NCBI RefSeq assembly: GCF_042186555.1
Contig: NC_133324.1
Coordinates: 131,700,696-131,764,695, forward strand
DNA: 64,000 bases
Reading direction: 5' to 3'
From: Aquarana catesbeiana
Taxonomy: Eukaryota > Chordata > Amphibia > Anura > Ranidae
The notes below the pieces were generated by a model. The model did no database searches, had not been told where the DNA came from, and saw nothing but the letters and a program-made list of their open reading frames with translations. The translations under genes and the position numbers were made by a program. How positions within the stretch are numbered: the stretch's first letter is position 1; each line of letters starts with the position of its first letter. Shown here one piece after another: positions 53,983 through 64,000 of this stretch.

Positions 53983-54785
53983 GTGGGGTCCAGTGAGGGC
54001 TTTTTAAGTATGGGGATGACTAGCGCATGTTTTAGAGAGTTTGGGAAGATGCCACAAGAATTTGCGAGGGAGCAGGATCCAGGGGGCAGGTAGTTAGATG
54101 CGTGTTACATAAAAGTTTAGCAACCTCATTAATACTAGCAGGGTTGAATGAGGGAAGTAATGATTGTATCTGTGGACATGAGGTGTTGCGTGGGGGAGGT
54201 TTCTGCGCGTTAGAGATCTCCTCATGAATTGTATCAATCTTATTTAGAAGTGATTGGTGACCTCCTGGGAAGTGAGTGAGTTAGAGGGTGGAGGCAGTGG
54301 AGGACAGAGTAGAGTGTTGAAGGTAGAGAAGAGTTGATGTGGACTGGATGAGAAGGTGTTAATGAGAGTGATAAAGTAGGTCTGTTTGGCAGTGTGGAGG
54401 CAAGAATAGTATTTTAGGTGGGCAGATTTATATTGTGTGAAGTCTTCCTGGAACTTAGTCTTATGCCACAGACACTTAAGAGCACGGCTATGTTTTCTGA
54501 GACTTCTGGTGTCGTCTGTTTGCCAGGGTTGTAGCAGTTGGGGCCTAATTCTGCGTGTAGTAAGTAAGGGGGGCAGGCTTGTCTAGGGAGGAAGACAGTG
54601 AGCTGTTGTAGATGAAAGTGGCTAGGTTGGGGCAGGACAGGGGTGAGATTTTGTCATAGAGGTGATCAGTAGCAGAGTAGAGAAGAGAAGAGTTGAGGTG
54701 GCAAAGGTTTCTATGTGTAACTGTTAGGCGGTTGGAGGGAGAAGAAGTGGAAGACAGGGAGAGAGAAAAACGAATAAGGTGGTGA

Positions 54786-55238
54786 TCAGAGAGTGGGAGA
54801 GGATTGTTGGAAAGGTTGCACGGAGTGAGTAAGAGCCTGTGTCCATTGCTTCAGGTCAATAGATGACGTTAGACTGAGAAGTTTAGAAGTATTAGTAGTG
54901 TTAATGTTAACAGGGATGTTGAAGTCACCTAGAATAATTGTGGGGATTTCAGAAGAGAGAAAGTAGGGTAGCCAGGCAGAGAAGTCATCAAGGAAGGCTG
55001 ATACTGGTCCAGGGGGCCGGTAAATGACAGCAATTTTTAGAGAAATGGGACAGAATAGACAAATGCAATGTGCCTCAAAAGAGGAGAGTGTCAGAGAGGG
55101 AGGTGGGTGAAGTACCTGATAGGTGCTGCATGGGGCTAGAAGGATTCCCACTCCACCTCCCTTCTGTCGACTTGGGGGAGTGAATCCAGAGAAGGCCACA
55201 ATGGAAGAGGGAAGCAGGAGAAGTAGTATCTGATTCAT
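54786..55238 (-). pseudogene. LINE endonuclease domain fragment
   Basis: A 150-residue open stretch with RQKGGGVGILL, LKIAVIYRPPGPVSAFLDDF and TIILGDFNIPVN, the central blocks of the APE-type endonuclease (LGDFN carries the Asp/Asn metal-site residues). It continues in another frame toward 54650 with LPLSDHHLI, the SDH block. Frame changes before and after show it is inactive. Confidence 0.8.
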
Positions 55239-55249
55239 GAAGCCAGGTT

Positions 55250-55735
55250 TCAGTAATGCAAGTAGTTTATAGGAATTTGTGATAAAGAGGTTGTGGAGGG
55301 CAGTGAGTTTGTTACAGACAGAGCGTGCGCTGCAAAGGGCACAGGAGACGGTGGGCTGGTTTTGGAAAGAAGAGGAATAGAGACTAAGTTCTGTGGGTTG
55401 CGGCTGAAGCCAGAGGGTGTAAGGGGGTGGGAGTGTTGGGCAAAGACAGATGATGGAGGCCCAGGGTTTGGAGATATGTCACCAGAGGTTAGGAGAAGCA
55501 GGAGGGTGAAGGAGGTAATGTGGGAATGTGATTTATATGAAGGGGCATGCCTCAGAGTACTGGAGGTTTTATCAGTATATGTATGTAGAATGAGCAAGAG
55601 TTGGTAGGAGCAGTAATAGGGAGAGGACAAAAGGCTGGGAGATACGTATAAGCAGGGGGGTGGAGAAGAGGGGTGAAGGTAAGAGAGTTTGAGGAGAGAG
55701 GACATGAGTGTCAGAAGGAGGGGTAGAGAGCCCAT
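55250..55735 (-). pseudogene. LINE N-terminal region with 2A-like motif
   Basis: A 161-residue open stretch starting MGSLPLLLTLMSSLLKLSYL. It is Leu/Ser/Pro-rich, and residues 85-93 read GDISPNPGP (55483-55457), preceded by a run of leucines. This matches the D-x-E-x-N-P-G-P 2A consensus except that Ser replaces Glu. 2A-like sequences with this Leu-rich lead-in are known at the N-termini of some CR1/L2-type LINEs, where they cause ribosome skipping. It ends at a stop just before the endonuclease ORF, which is in another frame, so the copy is broken. Confidence 0.6.
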
Positions 55736-55760
55736 GTTACAGAGTGGAAGGAGAGCTTAT

Positions 55761-56430
55761 TAGAGAGACAGGGTCACCTGCAGTCTGTTAGATGCTTTCC
55801 CGTGCAGTTTGCTATGTATGTTTGCTTTGTGCAATCGCTGAAGTGCATATCACTTGTAGAAAGAATCACTTAGAGATAGAAGCCTCAGGGATAGAAGCCC
55901 CTGCAATGTGCTCCCCCAGCAATGTGCTGACACCTTAAGGATACTCAAATTTATACTGTTATAAGGGTGGGGTGGAAGTTTGTTAATTAATCATGACTGA
56001 ATATAAGAATGCCTAATAATCAAAGTGGACCTTTGGCTTCTAAAGTCAGAATAGCAATAGGTCAGAGGCCAAGATAAGATCAACACATACAACTTAGGTA
56101 AGATAGTCCAGAGCAACAAAAAACAACATCACTTTAAATAGTCAAACTTTGCTCAGGGTGTATGACTGATCATTTAGATCAGACTGATCAGCAATTCTCA
56201 GACGGGGTGCCCCCTTAAGCTTTGGCATCCTGGTTGAGAAGGGCTTTTAGATTTGACTGTACATTGGCACAGAAGGAGCTCGATCAGGACAGTGCCATGA
56301 AAGCAGTGGAAGGGGGAGGTGAAGTCCTGAGTCCTGTGCTCTTTTTCTCCCCCTGCCAGGCAGTACCTGGCAGTGCAATCCCTGGTGATTGTATAAGTAC
56401 AATATTACAGTTTTTGAAAGGTTGTGTATA
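55761..56430. other. Unassigned DNA, possibly the LINE leader at its left edge
   Basis: No repeat terminus or gene found. The first 100-200 bp may be LINE 5' leader. Confidence 0.35.

Positions 56431-56433
<3 letters not shown>

Positions 56434-56463
<30 letters not shown>
56434..56463. repeat. (GT)n microsatellite
   Basis: About 14 GT dinucleotides. Confidence 0.92.
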
Positions 56464-56609
56464 CTTTTTAGGGCTTGTTCATAATAGTGTCAAGGATTGC
56501 ATCTCTTTTAAAAAGTGATCCATACTTAGATCGCTTTACAAAGGCATTTGCTAAGCCATGAAAACGTGATATGCTGCCTCCTCACCACCTGTTTTAACCC
56601 CCTAAATGC

Positions 56610-57195
56610 AGTACTTTTTTTATGAGATCATTATTTGGAAGTATATCAAATGCTTTGCTGAAATCAAGATAGGCTATGTCTACAGCACCACCCTGGCCCA
56701 AAACATTCATGATGTAATCAGATTAGCCTGCCACGATCTGTCCTCAGTAAAACAATGCTGCTTTGGGTTCAGCAATTTATGTGATTTGTTTAAATTAATA
56801 TTAAGCCCTGGTTCACATTGGTGCATTTTGACATGCGATTTGACATGTCAAAATCGCATGTCAAATCAGCGGCAATTGCCGGCCATGGCAAAGTCATAAT
56901 CTGAACAACGCTGCATTTGCAGCGCTGCAACCATGTCAAAAAGTAGTTTCTTTTTGAGAAACCTGCACAGATGTCTGAAATTGCGTCCGAAATCGGGACT
57001 GACATGCGGGAGTTAAATCAGCTGAACTCGCACGGCTTCATTCTCGCAGCTCAGTGTGAACCTGGGTTACTCTTTATTTTTAAGAGTGAACCTATCAATC
57101 TTACTGTTACAGATGTTAGACTCATTTGCCTGTATTTTCCAGTGTCTTTGCTACTACCCTTCTTGTGGATAGGTACAATATTAACTCCCAGTCAT
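56610..57195 (-). pseudogene. Second CR1-type RT fragment, split by a MITE
   Basis: On the minus strand, 57195-57085 encodes VNIVPIHKKGSSKDTGKYRQ and MSLTSV, the first RT block. 56770-56620 encodes SQHCFTEDRSWQANLI and then DIAYLDFSKAFDI, the next block. The sequence between (56801-57070) is a separate inverted-repeat element. Stops and substitutions show it is old. The catalytic FADD block is absent. Confidence 0.8.
56801..57070. mobile_element. MITE with AGCCCTGGTTCACAT ends nested in the CR1 fragment
   Basis: AGCCCTGGTTCACATTGG on the left and AGTGTGAACCTGGGTT on the right are inverse with mismatches. The interior has TTTGACATG / CATGTCAAA palindromes. It resembles the 11870 family at its ends. 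Confidence 0.65.
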
Positions 57196-57208
57196 GGAAA
57201 ATTTCTAT

Positions 57209-57530
57209 TAGGGCTGATGCACACTGAAGCTAAACAAAAACAGCTAATTTTACAGGCATTTGAGATTTTATATCAGCTTGAACAAGGCTGTAATTTTGTG
57301 TGCTCTTGTGCACGTTTTTATTGAGCTTCTTTGAGCATAAGCGTTTTTTTTTTAAAAAAAACTTCCCCTCAACTAATTTTTTTCTATTGTTTGTGTGTTT
57401 TCAAGCTTCTTTGAGCTTTTTCATGCTTTTTTACATTTTTTCCACTCAAAAGTGTTGGGTGGGTTTTTTTCTGCCTGTAAGAGCATACGCCTGTAAATTC
57501 TTGAAAAAGCCAAGTGTGCATGGATACCAT
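57209..57530. mobile_element. MITE with GGCTGATGCACACT ends
   Basis: GGCTGATGCACACTGAAGCT and AAGCCAAGTGTGCATGGA are roughly inverse. The T-rich interior repeats AAGCTTCTTTGAGC. Ends are weakly defined. Confidence 0.45.
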
Positions 57531-57559
57531 TAGGGGCACCCAGGCGCCGCCCCCTCTCT

Positions 57560-57625
57560 CCCCGCCACCCATATGCATAATGGATAGATTCATGCCTAGC
57601 ATGAATCTATCCATGGCCGCTGCGG
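57560..57625. repeat. Short perfect hairpin
   Basis: TGGATAGATTCATGC and GCATGAATCTATCCA lie head to head (about 57580-57616) around CTA. No function is apparent. Confidence 0.7.
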
Positions 57626-57689
57626 CCACCCCTATGAATGCGTCCAGCCCCTTCCAGGGCACTGGGCGCATAAATTACGACTCCGAAGC

Positions 57690-57892
57690 CGCCCCGTACA
57701 GCGTGACTTCAGCGCGGCTTGAAAAACGACTTCTGTATAGAAGTCAATGCAAGCCGCTCCGAAGTCACCCCCAAGTAGTACAGGAACATTTTTCAGAGCG
57801 TCTTCAGTCACTCCTATTAGAACGGTTCCATTTTACTGAATGGATGACAAGTCGTCTGACAGGTTACCCCTGTGTGAACCAGCACTTAGAGT
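57690..57892. mobile_element. Right part of a decayed 11870-type MITE
   Basis: CGACTTCTGTATAGAAGTC, TAGTACAGGAACATTTTTC, TATTAGAACGGTTCCATT and GTGTGAACC follow the same order as in 11945-12122. The left end is missing or rearranged. Confidence 0.7.
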
Positions 57893-58020
57893 TCCCTTAG
57901 AACTCTGGGATGAATACCATAAAGAGGTGGATTAACTAAAACTGGAGAGTGCAAAATCTGGTGCAGCTGTGCATGGTAGCCAATCAGCTTCTAACTTCAG
58001 CTTGTTCAAATAAAGTGGTA

Positions 58021-58275
58021 TTAATGAGGAGGACGTTTTGGGACTATAGATGAGGCACATGAAAGGAACCGGATGAGTAAAAAAAATGTATTTATTGGAT
58101 AAGCACATACAGCATAAAAAATCAAACTGAATAAATGCTTAAATAAAAAGTTTACTCGTATAGTGACCATAGGCCAATCAATTGCAACTTTATAACAGAG
58201 TAAAAACATAACATTGCACAATGTACTCATCCAATCAATACAATTTTTTACACATCCGGTTCCTTTCATGTGCCT
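58021..58275. mobile_element. Small foldback element with AGGCACATGAAAGGAACCGG
   Basis: TGGGACTATAGATGAGGCAC and CATGAAAGGAACCGGATG are inverse to CATCCGGTTCCTTTCATG and TGCCTCATTTAAAGTCCCA on the right. A/T-rich non-coding interior. Confidence 0.7.
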
Positions 58276-58317
58276 CATTTAAAGTCCCAAAAATGTCCCT
58301 CTCTGAGGTGTCCTTTT

Positions 58318-59180
58318 ATTAACCCCCCTGGCGGTATTCCCGAGTCTGGCTCGAGTTGGATTTTTCATACCAAAAGCGGTAACCCCGAGCCAGACTCGGG
58401 CTTGCATCGCAGGATCCAGGAAGAGCATACTTACCTTGTCCCCTGGTTCCTGCGATGTCTCCCCGCTGTGATCGGCGAGCCGCTGTGTCTCGCTCGATTC
58501 ACAGTGCCGAGCTCCGTTCCCTGCGAGCGTTGCGACGCACGGGGACGGAGTTCGGCGGTAAATTCAAAAGTGAAACACACAGTATAGATACAGCATACTG
58601 TAATCTTACAGATTACAGTACTGTATCAAATAACTACACATCCCCTTTGTCCCTAGTGGTCTGTCCAGTGTCCTGCATGCAGTTTTATATATATAAAACT
58701 GTTCTTTCTGCCAGGAAACTGGAGATTGTCCATAGCAACCAAAACTGTCTCTTTACATCAAAAGTGGTTTTAGAGCAGCTAGAAAAAAGCGATAATAAAT
58801 TAGAATCACTCGCAGAATTGAGCGATAGTGATTTGTGAGGAGATCCGTCATCAAACACTAAAAGTAACAAAAGCTAAAATTCTGCAACTGAGCAAATTTC
58901 AGTGTTTTTGATTTGATTACATTATTGAATAATTTTTATTATTATTATATTATTATTTGTTATAATTATTTATAGTTATTTATTATATTATAATTTTTTA
59001 TTTCGTTTTTCAAACTTTATCATACCCGGGATGTCTACTAGACTCTTGTTTGGACAGATTCAAGTGAACTATTCCTAAGAATTACAGGCCTACAATATAA
59101 AACGCCAAATTTCTGTGCAAAATAATTGTACCGCTTTCAGCACCTAAAATCAGAAATAATCATACCGCCAGGGAGGTTAA
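58318..59180 (+). mobile_element. Complete TTAA-flanked element with CCCTGGCGG ends (piggyBac-like)
   Basis: TTAACCCCCCTGGCGGTAT and ATACCGCCAGGGAGGTTAA are inverse 19-bp ends that include the TTAA duplication expected of piggyBac. About 860 bp. Contains a left G+C-rich arm, an ATCTTACAGATTACAGT palindrome and an A/T-rich right arm. It retains an acidic ORF end (58759-58838) shared with 47824-47916. The inverted partner at 47581-48255 lacks the G+C-rich terminus. Confidence 0.8.
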
Positions 59181-59182
59181 AC

Positions 59183-59533
59183 TGCGATCAGCGGCAATCC
59201 CGAGTCTCACCGCTGATCTCAGGTCATTACCAGTTACTGAGGTAATCAGCAGAGAACATGTTCTCCATTCATTATCTCAGCACAGTGAGAATCTGTAACT
59301 GACTGTCACAGAAACGGCCAGTTTATGAAGGTGCGATCTCGGGAACCTCACTGGTGATCTGTGACAGAATTCTCACTTTCTGATTCACCATTCCAGAGGT
59401 GGAGAATTGGAGAGAGAAGCGTGAAGCTGGCTGAGTATTCTGGAGAAAGCAAGAATTCTTTCTTTCACCAAACAGTCAGAGCACATCTTCCCCACCATTA
59501 CACACCCCAAAACCAGCAGGATAGGAATTTATA

Positions 59534-59571
<38 letters not shown>

Positions 59572-59590
59572 GTTTATTTCAATGTGTTTG

Positions 59591-59632
<42 letters not shown>

Positions 59633-59955
59633 GCATATACATGGCTTATCTGCATATACATATATAATCAGGACACTGATGATCAGTGTCCTGATTACCA
59701 GTGCAGTTACCAGCTCTCTCCTCTCCTCTCCTGTGATTGGACACAGCTGATCAATTGGTAAAGAACTGCTGTGATTGGCTATTTACCCTGATCTGTGAGG
59801 ACACAGCGATCACAGAGCGTATCAGGTGCAAGCCGCAGCGGGCGTGGGGGGGGGGGAGGCAGGGTCGTGGTTCTGGGAGGATGTCCATAGATGCCCTCCC
59901 AGAACTGGATGACCGTGTTGTAGCCACCATTTGGCTATAGTGTGGTCAGCAAGTG
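59183..59955. repeat. TTAA-family arm (related to 27840-28800 and 33652-36254)
   Basis: The right part has TGCCCTCCCAGAACTGGATG, then TTTGGCTATAGTGTGGTCAG and CAAGTGGTCAA, like the inverse of the left arm at 33652 (CTGCTTGTCGACC...GCTATAGCC). The left part has CTGATCTC and TCAGCG blocks. The (TA)n tracts are listed separately. Confidence 0.5.
59540..59625. repeat. Two (TA)n microsatellites
   Basis: TA runs at about 59538-59569 and 59598-59624, separated by ATGTTTATTTCAATGTGTTTG. Confidence 0.92.
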
Positions 59956-59956
59956 G

Positions 59957-60362
59957 TCAAAGTGGAACTATAGGTAAAACTTTTTTTTCCATTTTGGATA
60001 GTAGTTTAGTAAGTGAGGGTTATAACCCCTGTCAGGTTTTTTTCAGCATTTGTGTCTCATTGTGGAGATTTCTCTTCACTTCCTGTCCGTTAACCAAACA
60101 GGAACTGAGAGGAAATCTCTGTAAATTAAGGGAAAGTTTTGGGGACCCCAAGGTCACCAGAACTAGTGTCCCCATTGGAAGATTTCACCTCTATTACTTT
60201 TCTGGGGACAACCTAAAATGTGGGCGTTTCTTTAACTTTCACTTTCAATGATAATGGTAAACAGGACATTTAGAGAGGGTGAATCTCCTTTTCTAATCCC
60301 TCTCCACTCTATCCAAAACTAAAGGGAAAAAAAAGGTTTTGGTGTTAGCTATACTTTAATAA
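59957..60362. mobile_element. MITE with AAAGTGGAACTATAGGT ends
   Basis: AAAGTGGAACTATAGGTAAA and CATTTTGGATA on the left are inverse to TATCCAAAACTAAAGG and TTAGCTATACTTTA on the right. Interior has CACTTCCTGTCCG / CAGGAACTGAG and GTCCCC/GGGGAC pairs. Related to 85-290. Confidence 0.7.
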
Positions 60363-61540
60363 AGCCATTTTTTAGCTTTAAACATTATAAAAACATAAAA
60401 ATCCTGCACAAAGCAAGGGTCAGTGCTAGATATACAGTATGCACCACTAATATCCATTTGTGCAGACCACCAAAAATGAGAAAGGAGAGACAATTTCATG
60501 CTTGAACTGAAAAAGAACCTTCTGACTCCTCTCAACATTTGCTGCACCCGCTACAATGATCTTGCTAAGTTAAGTGATAAACATTCTAGGTTTGATGCTG
60601 CCATTCTTTCCCTGCTGCCCTAGGTACAGGTACATAAATTTCATTATGTAAATACAGCTAAGCAAACGGGTACAAATGCCATTGGTGTTGGTGGAGCATA
60701 TTGTTTCCTTTTATTAACTTTCAGCATTGGGAACTTATGAATATAATGCATGCAAAACATAGATTGGTGAGAACACACACATTCGCAATGTTTACTTTCG
60801 CCACATTTTATAGAAGAATATGAGAATTACCATTGCCGTTTGCACAACCTTTCTCACCCATTTGCTAGAGGGAATCTTGAGGACTCGCTGCTATAAATAA
60901 AAATGACCAGAGAAAGCGGGTTCGTGCCAAATCATCTTTGCTGCCCTATTGCTATTCTACAACCCAAAACAAGGCCTGCTCTCACCTAGTGGAAAAAGTG
61001 GTCTTAAAAAGAAGTAATTCCATATCCTACATGCTTGAAAGGCTTTATTCTCAGTATCAAATTAATTTTCAGATTTGTAATAGCTCCCTCTAGTGGCTAC
61101 ATGCATGTCTCAAAGTGCAATCAGCATGCTTGCTGAAAAACCTCTGCTGCAAAATGTAAATTCCAGACTGTTGCAAACTGTTTTGTTTTCCAGGCTGTGT
61201 GTCATGTCATCATAGTTAAAGTGGTTTTGTTCTGGGGTATACCCAGATTTGGATTAATTGACAGAGCTGATAGATGCAGCATTTTCCAACCACAGCTTCT
61301 AATCCGTTAAACTATCTTTACAATTTTCTTAGGCTGAGAGTGCCATTGTCTGGTTGCAAGATTGGTCTCCAAACCACTTTTGTCTGGTGTGACTAGCAAA
61401 TCTTACCATACAATATCTTATCTGATTGCTGCAATCTGGTCAATTTTAGGCTGTGAGCCTTTAGAGAAAATGCCTGGAGAAATAAATTCACTAGGTTCAT
61501 TTTTTCTTAGTAATTTTTGTTAACTCTCGCTCTCTCTATT
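60363..61540. other. Unassigned DNA
   Basis: About 1.2 kb without supported genes or repeats. Confidence 0.4.
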
Positions 61541-61604
61541 AATATATATATGTATATATATATATATATATCTATATATAGATATATATATATATATAGA
61601 TATC

Positions 61605-61677
<73 letters not shown>

Positions 61678-61688
61678 AGATAGATATA
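61540..61688. repeat. (TA)n/(TCTA)n microsatellite
   Basis: TATATG and TA runs are followed by about 20 TCTA tetranucleotides and a short TAGATAGATA inversion. Confidence 0.95.
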
Positions 61689-61689
61689 C

Positions 61690-62145
61690 ACTGGCCTTTT
61701 AGATAACATGATTGGCAGGCATGAATCTGTGCCGTTTCTGTACATAAATGCTGCAAGCACAATCATATGATATATCCTTAAGTGACTGAGGATAGAAGGC
61801 TATTTGTTATGGCAATCTGTTTTCTCATACGTGTTGTACATCAAAAAGTCCCGAAATAGTTTCATACGAAATTGCTTGAGGCTAATTCATGAGTGTGATG
61901 AATTTAATTGAGCAATTACGCAACTTCACAGTTTAAGCCACTCTTCCCAGTGGTTTATGTGGCTTAAATGCCATGCTTTAAAATACACAGTTAAGTCAAT
62001 GATGAATGCAAATATAAGAAAAACATTTAATCCTAGATCACAAAGGACTGAGAAAAGTGGTGTCTAGAGAATGTTTTCTTAACTGTATAAACCTATAAAC
62101 ACTGTATTCCATTCTGACAAAACCTACTTACACAGCTGTCTATCT
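61690..62145. other. Unassigned DNA
   Basis: No supported features. Confidence 0.4.
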
Positions 62146-62342
62146 AAGGCCTCATTTACATGGGGCGTATGTACCTGGGCCCCCGCGTAAGGGCCATGTA
62201 TATCTGACCCTGCACAGATGTCACATTGGGAGCAGTGGCTGTGTTTGTGTGTCCCAATATACAACTATGGGACTGTGAACCCCCGTGCAGGTATACGCGG
62301 TCATCATACGGGCATGGGTGCATAAACCCCAAGTAAACTAGG
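62146..62342. mobile_element. MITE with AGGCCTCATTTACATGG ends
   Basis: AGGCCTCATTTACATGGGG and CCCCAAGTAAACTAGGCCC are inverse with mismatches. The interior has CGCGTAAGGGCC, CGTATG / CATACG. About 197 bp. Confidence 0.65.
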
Positions 62343-62364
62343 CCCTATTCTCAGAAGTAAACAG

Positions 62365-62765
62365 TAAAATGAATCCTCTTTATCTTCTTAAAAGATGCTG
62401 GAAACATTGTTTGTCTGAAGTAACTCAGGGCAGAAAGAAAACTTTCCTTATGCAAAATTGTTGAATTGTTCCCCTGAAGAAGTCATGTGATCGGTGTCGC
62501 AACGTGTCGGGAGGAGCTGGTGATGCCACTTCCGGTGCCTCGTGAAACCCAGAAGAAGTGGTGAGGAGGCAAACCACTCGTTGTGAGATCTTTTTATGCC
62601 ATACACAAGATGATAGCTATGTAAGTGGGCATTTTTTAATCTAATAAAGCTGATATTTTTTCAAACAATTTTGCGCATTGAAAGCTTTCTTTCTGCCCTG
62701 AGTTACTTCAGACAAACAAACAGTGTTTCCAGCATCTTTTAAGAAGATACAAAGGATTCATCATA
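62365..62765. mobile_element. Foldback element with 80-bp inverted arms enclosing the hammerhead-like motif
   Basis: GAATCCTCTTTATCTTCTTA, AAAGATGCTGGAAACATTGT and TTGTCTGAAGTAACTCAGGG on the left are repeated inverted at 62690-62762 (CCCTGAGTTACTTCAGACAA, AAGATACAAAGGATTC). The middle carries the motif at 62469-62513 and AATAAA at 62643-62648. Confidence 0.75.
62469..62513 (+). ncRNA. Hammerhead-ribozyme-like motif (candidate)
   Basis: TTCCC, CTGAAGA (62474-62480), an 18-nt arm, GCAAC, GT, GTC (62506-62508), GGGAG. Flanks pair over 4 bp plus a G-T. The GAAAC box reads GCAAC and stem II is weak, so this copy is probably impaired. Confidence 0.35.
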
Positions 62766-62769
62766 CAGC

Positions 62770-63555
62770 GGTGGTTCCTTGGAGGATTACTAAAGATCAG
62801 TATACCAAAAGGCGTGATTAGACCCAGGGGATCTTTCCCTAAGGTGAGCGGCTAATTCACCTGGAGGTGGCGGTGGTGGTCACATATTATTTGAATTGTT
62901 TTCACGACGGGGCACATGTTGAAGGATCAGGAAGGAAGGAAGGATCCTAGACCTGAAATCATTGTGTGGGACATTTTTTACACTTGAAGTATTTCTTATA
63001 CCTGGACTATTTATTAAGAGGTTGTCACCATCCACTATTTTTGTGTCACAAGTAGCAATAGATTTTGTATTTTGAATTATGTGTCGTTTGGATGAGCGCA
63101 CAAATTTTTCCCTGTATATATAATTTTCCAGTTTGAGATCACTATTGGAATCTTGCAGCTGTCCTAGCTTAATATATTTCACATTATTATATGTTTATAA
63201 CTGTGTGCATAGCAGCGCTCTAGTATGCCATACAAAGATTAAAATGCTCTCATTCCTTGTTTGACCACATGCACACTGGCCATTTAGCCTATGTGTGGTG
63301 CAGTACTCATGTTTAGGGCCCTATGCTTTCAGGGAAGAACACAGAAGTATTCTGCATTCTAGGAATTCGTCCTTGAACGGATAGTACCAGAGTACCACTC
63401 AGTACAGCATTCAGCCTTATCCAGCCACAGCAGCATTCAGCCTGCCATAGACATTGAAAGCCTTTAAAGCAGCATGGTTGGACACTGCTTCTGTGCCTCC
63501 TGGGCTTACTAAAATGCCAAGAGTGGGTGCACGCAGGCTAAATACCTAGTGTGCA
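62770..63555. other. Unassigned DNA
   Basis: No supported features. A 100-codon minus ORF (62880-63182) is Asn/Lys-rich and has no motif I recognise. Confidence 0.4.
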
Positions 63556-63558
63556 TGT

Positions 63559-64000
63559 GCCCTTAAAGAGGCGTTCCAGTCTGTAAAAAATAAAAAATAA
63601 ATGAAAAGTCAGCAGCTACAAATACTGTAGCTGCTGACTTTTAATATAAGGACACTTACCTGTCCAGGGATCCCACAATGTCAGCACCCCTAGCCGATTC
63701 GTCAATTTGTTTTGGGTGCAGGCGCCATCATCTGTAGTAAGGGAAAGAGGAAGTGCAGCTTTGCAGCTTCACAGCCTGTTTCCTACTGCGCATGTGCTAG
63801 TCATGCTGCGCTTTCTGAATTTTCCTGCCGTCTTCTGCGACCTCTATATGTCCCAGGGGAAAGGAGGAGGGGTCGGAAATGTCGTAGATCGCCGAGCGGC
63901 GATCTTATTTGGAAGTGGGAGCAGGTATCTGTCAAAACCAGGTACCCCCCCCCCCAAAAAAAGTGCCAAATGTGGCAGTGGAGGGAGGGGGGTGCAAACA
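63559..64000. mobile_element. MITE with hairpin, cut by the window edge
   Basis: Starts TTAAAGAGGCGTTCCAGTC. A perfect 17-bp hairpin follows (AAAAGTCAGCAGCTACA, 63604-63620, with its complement 63626-63642), then TTACCTGTCCAGGG and a G+C-rich body ending in a C-run and A-run. The layout equals that at 3440 and 26309 (terminal block, hairpin, G+C-rich body) but the sequence differs. Confidence 0.6.

Larger units (their letters stand above)
53983..55760 (-). mobile_element. 5' part of an L2/Rex-like LINE
   Basis: Minus-strand LINE whose order is leader, short N-terminal region with a 2A-like motif, endonuclease, then the linker (CPLDPAPS-type residues near 54080) that normally precedes the RT. 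The RT and 3' end are missing on the low-coordinate side, where a MITE end abuts. Losing the 3' half is the opposite of normal 5' truncation, so recombination or a deletion is likely. Family assignment is by motif only. Confidence 0.75.

Noticed and set aside
62880..63182. 100-codon minus ORF
   Set aside because: Lys/Asn-rich, no recognised family and no supporting context.

Overview
The window looks like nuclear DNA of a frog, probably a ranid. The evidence is its repeat composition: many short inverted-repeat elements with CGTACACACGATCGG-type termini, Tc1 copies, an L1 whose proteins look amphibian, and an abundant hAT with TAGGGATGAGC ends. The species call is inference from families I recognise, not a search. 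I found no convincing host protein-coding exon, tRNA, rRNA or snRNA. Nearly everything that can be named is mobile-element or satellite sequence, so this is an intergenic or large-intron tract.

Layout. 1-11.4 kb: small non-autonomous DNA elements (Harbinger-like, hAT-like and 'TTTTAGTC' elements, one nested in another) separated by unassigned A/T-rich DNA. 11.4-18.8 kb: an element with TARAGCTGCACGATT ends, carrying a (TA)n tract and a small palindromic element, and split by a full-length 6.4-kb L1-type LINE. The LINE has a 14-bp target duplication, an intact 1263-aa ORF2 and an ORF1 broken by one base in an A-run. 20.1-24.1 kb: a probable solo LTR, then a Tc1/mariner copy interrupted twice, by a Harbinger MITE in the transposase and by a probable 753-bp solo LTR in the right inverted repeat. 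24-36.9 kb: small elements, a second Tc1 remnant, and two TTAA-ended elements, one carrying a CATCCATACTCAG minisatellite.

The best-preserved autonomous element is at 36.98-44.11 kb. It is a 7.1-kb hAT transposon with a perfect 8-bp target duplication, 11-bp terminal repeats, three perfect hairpins at the left end, a 57/69-bp tandem array, a duplicated TATA segment, an uninterrupted 1098-aa BED-finger/hAT transposase and a 142-bp tandem array. Then come a non-autonomous Tc1 with two nested elements (44.4-46.3 kb), two opposed copies of a TTAA-flanked element (47.6-48.3 and 58.3-59.2 kb) that share a short acidic ORF, two CR1-type RT fragments (48.3-49.1 and 56.6-57.2 kb), a G-rich minisatellite (49.15-50.5 kb) and a 5' fragment of an L2/Rex-like LINE on the minus strand (54-55.74 kb) with a 2A-like motif. 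The last 4 kb hold further short inverted-repeat elements.

The two elements that could still move, or did so recently, are the hAT and the L1. The most unusual signal is a dispersed RNA-like motif, CTGANGA ... GAAAC..NUC, at four places (about 5.95, 19.3, 24.3 and 62.5 kb). In three of them the bases flanking the motif pair with each other despite differing in sequence, which resembles a hammerhead-ribozyme layout.
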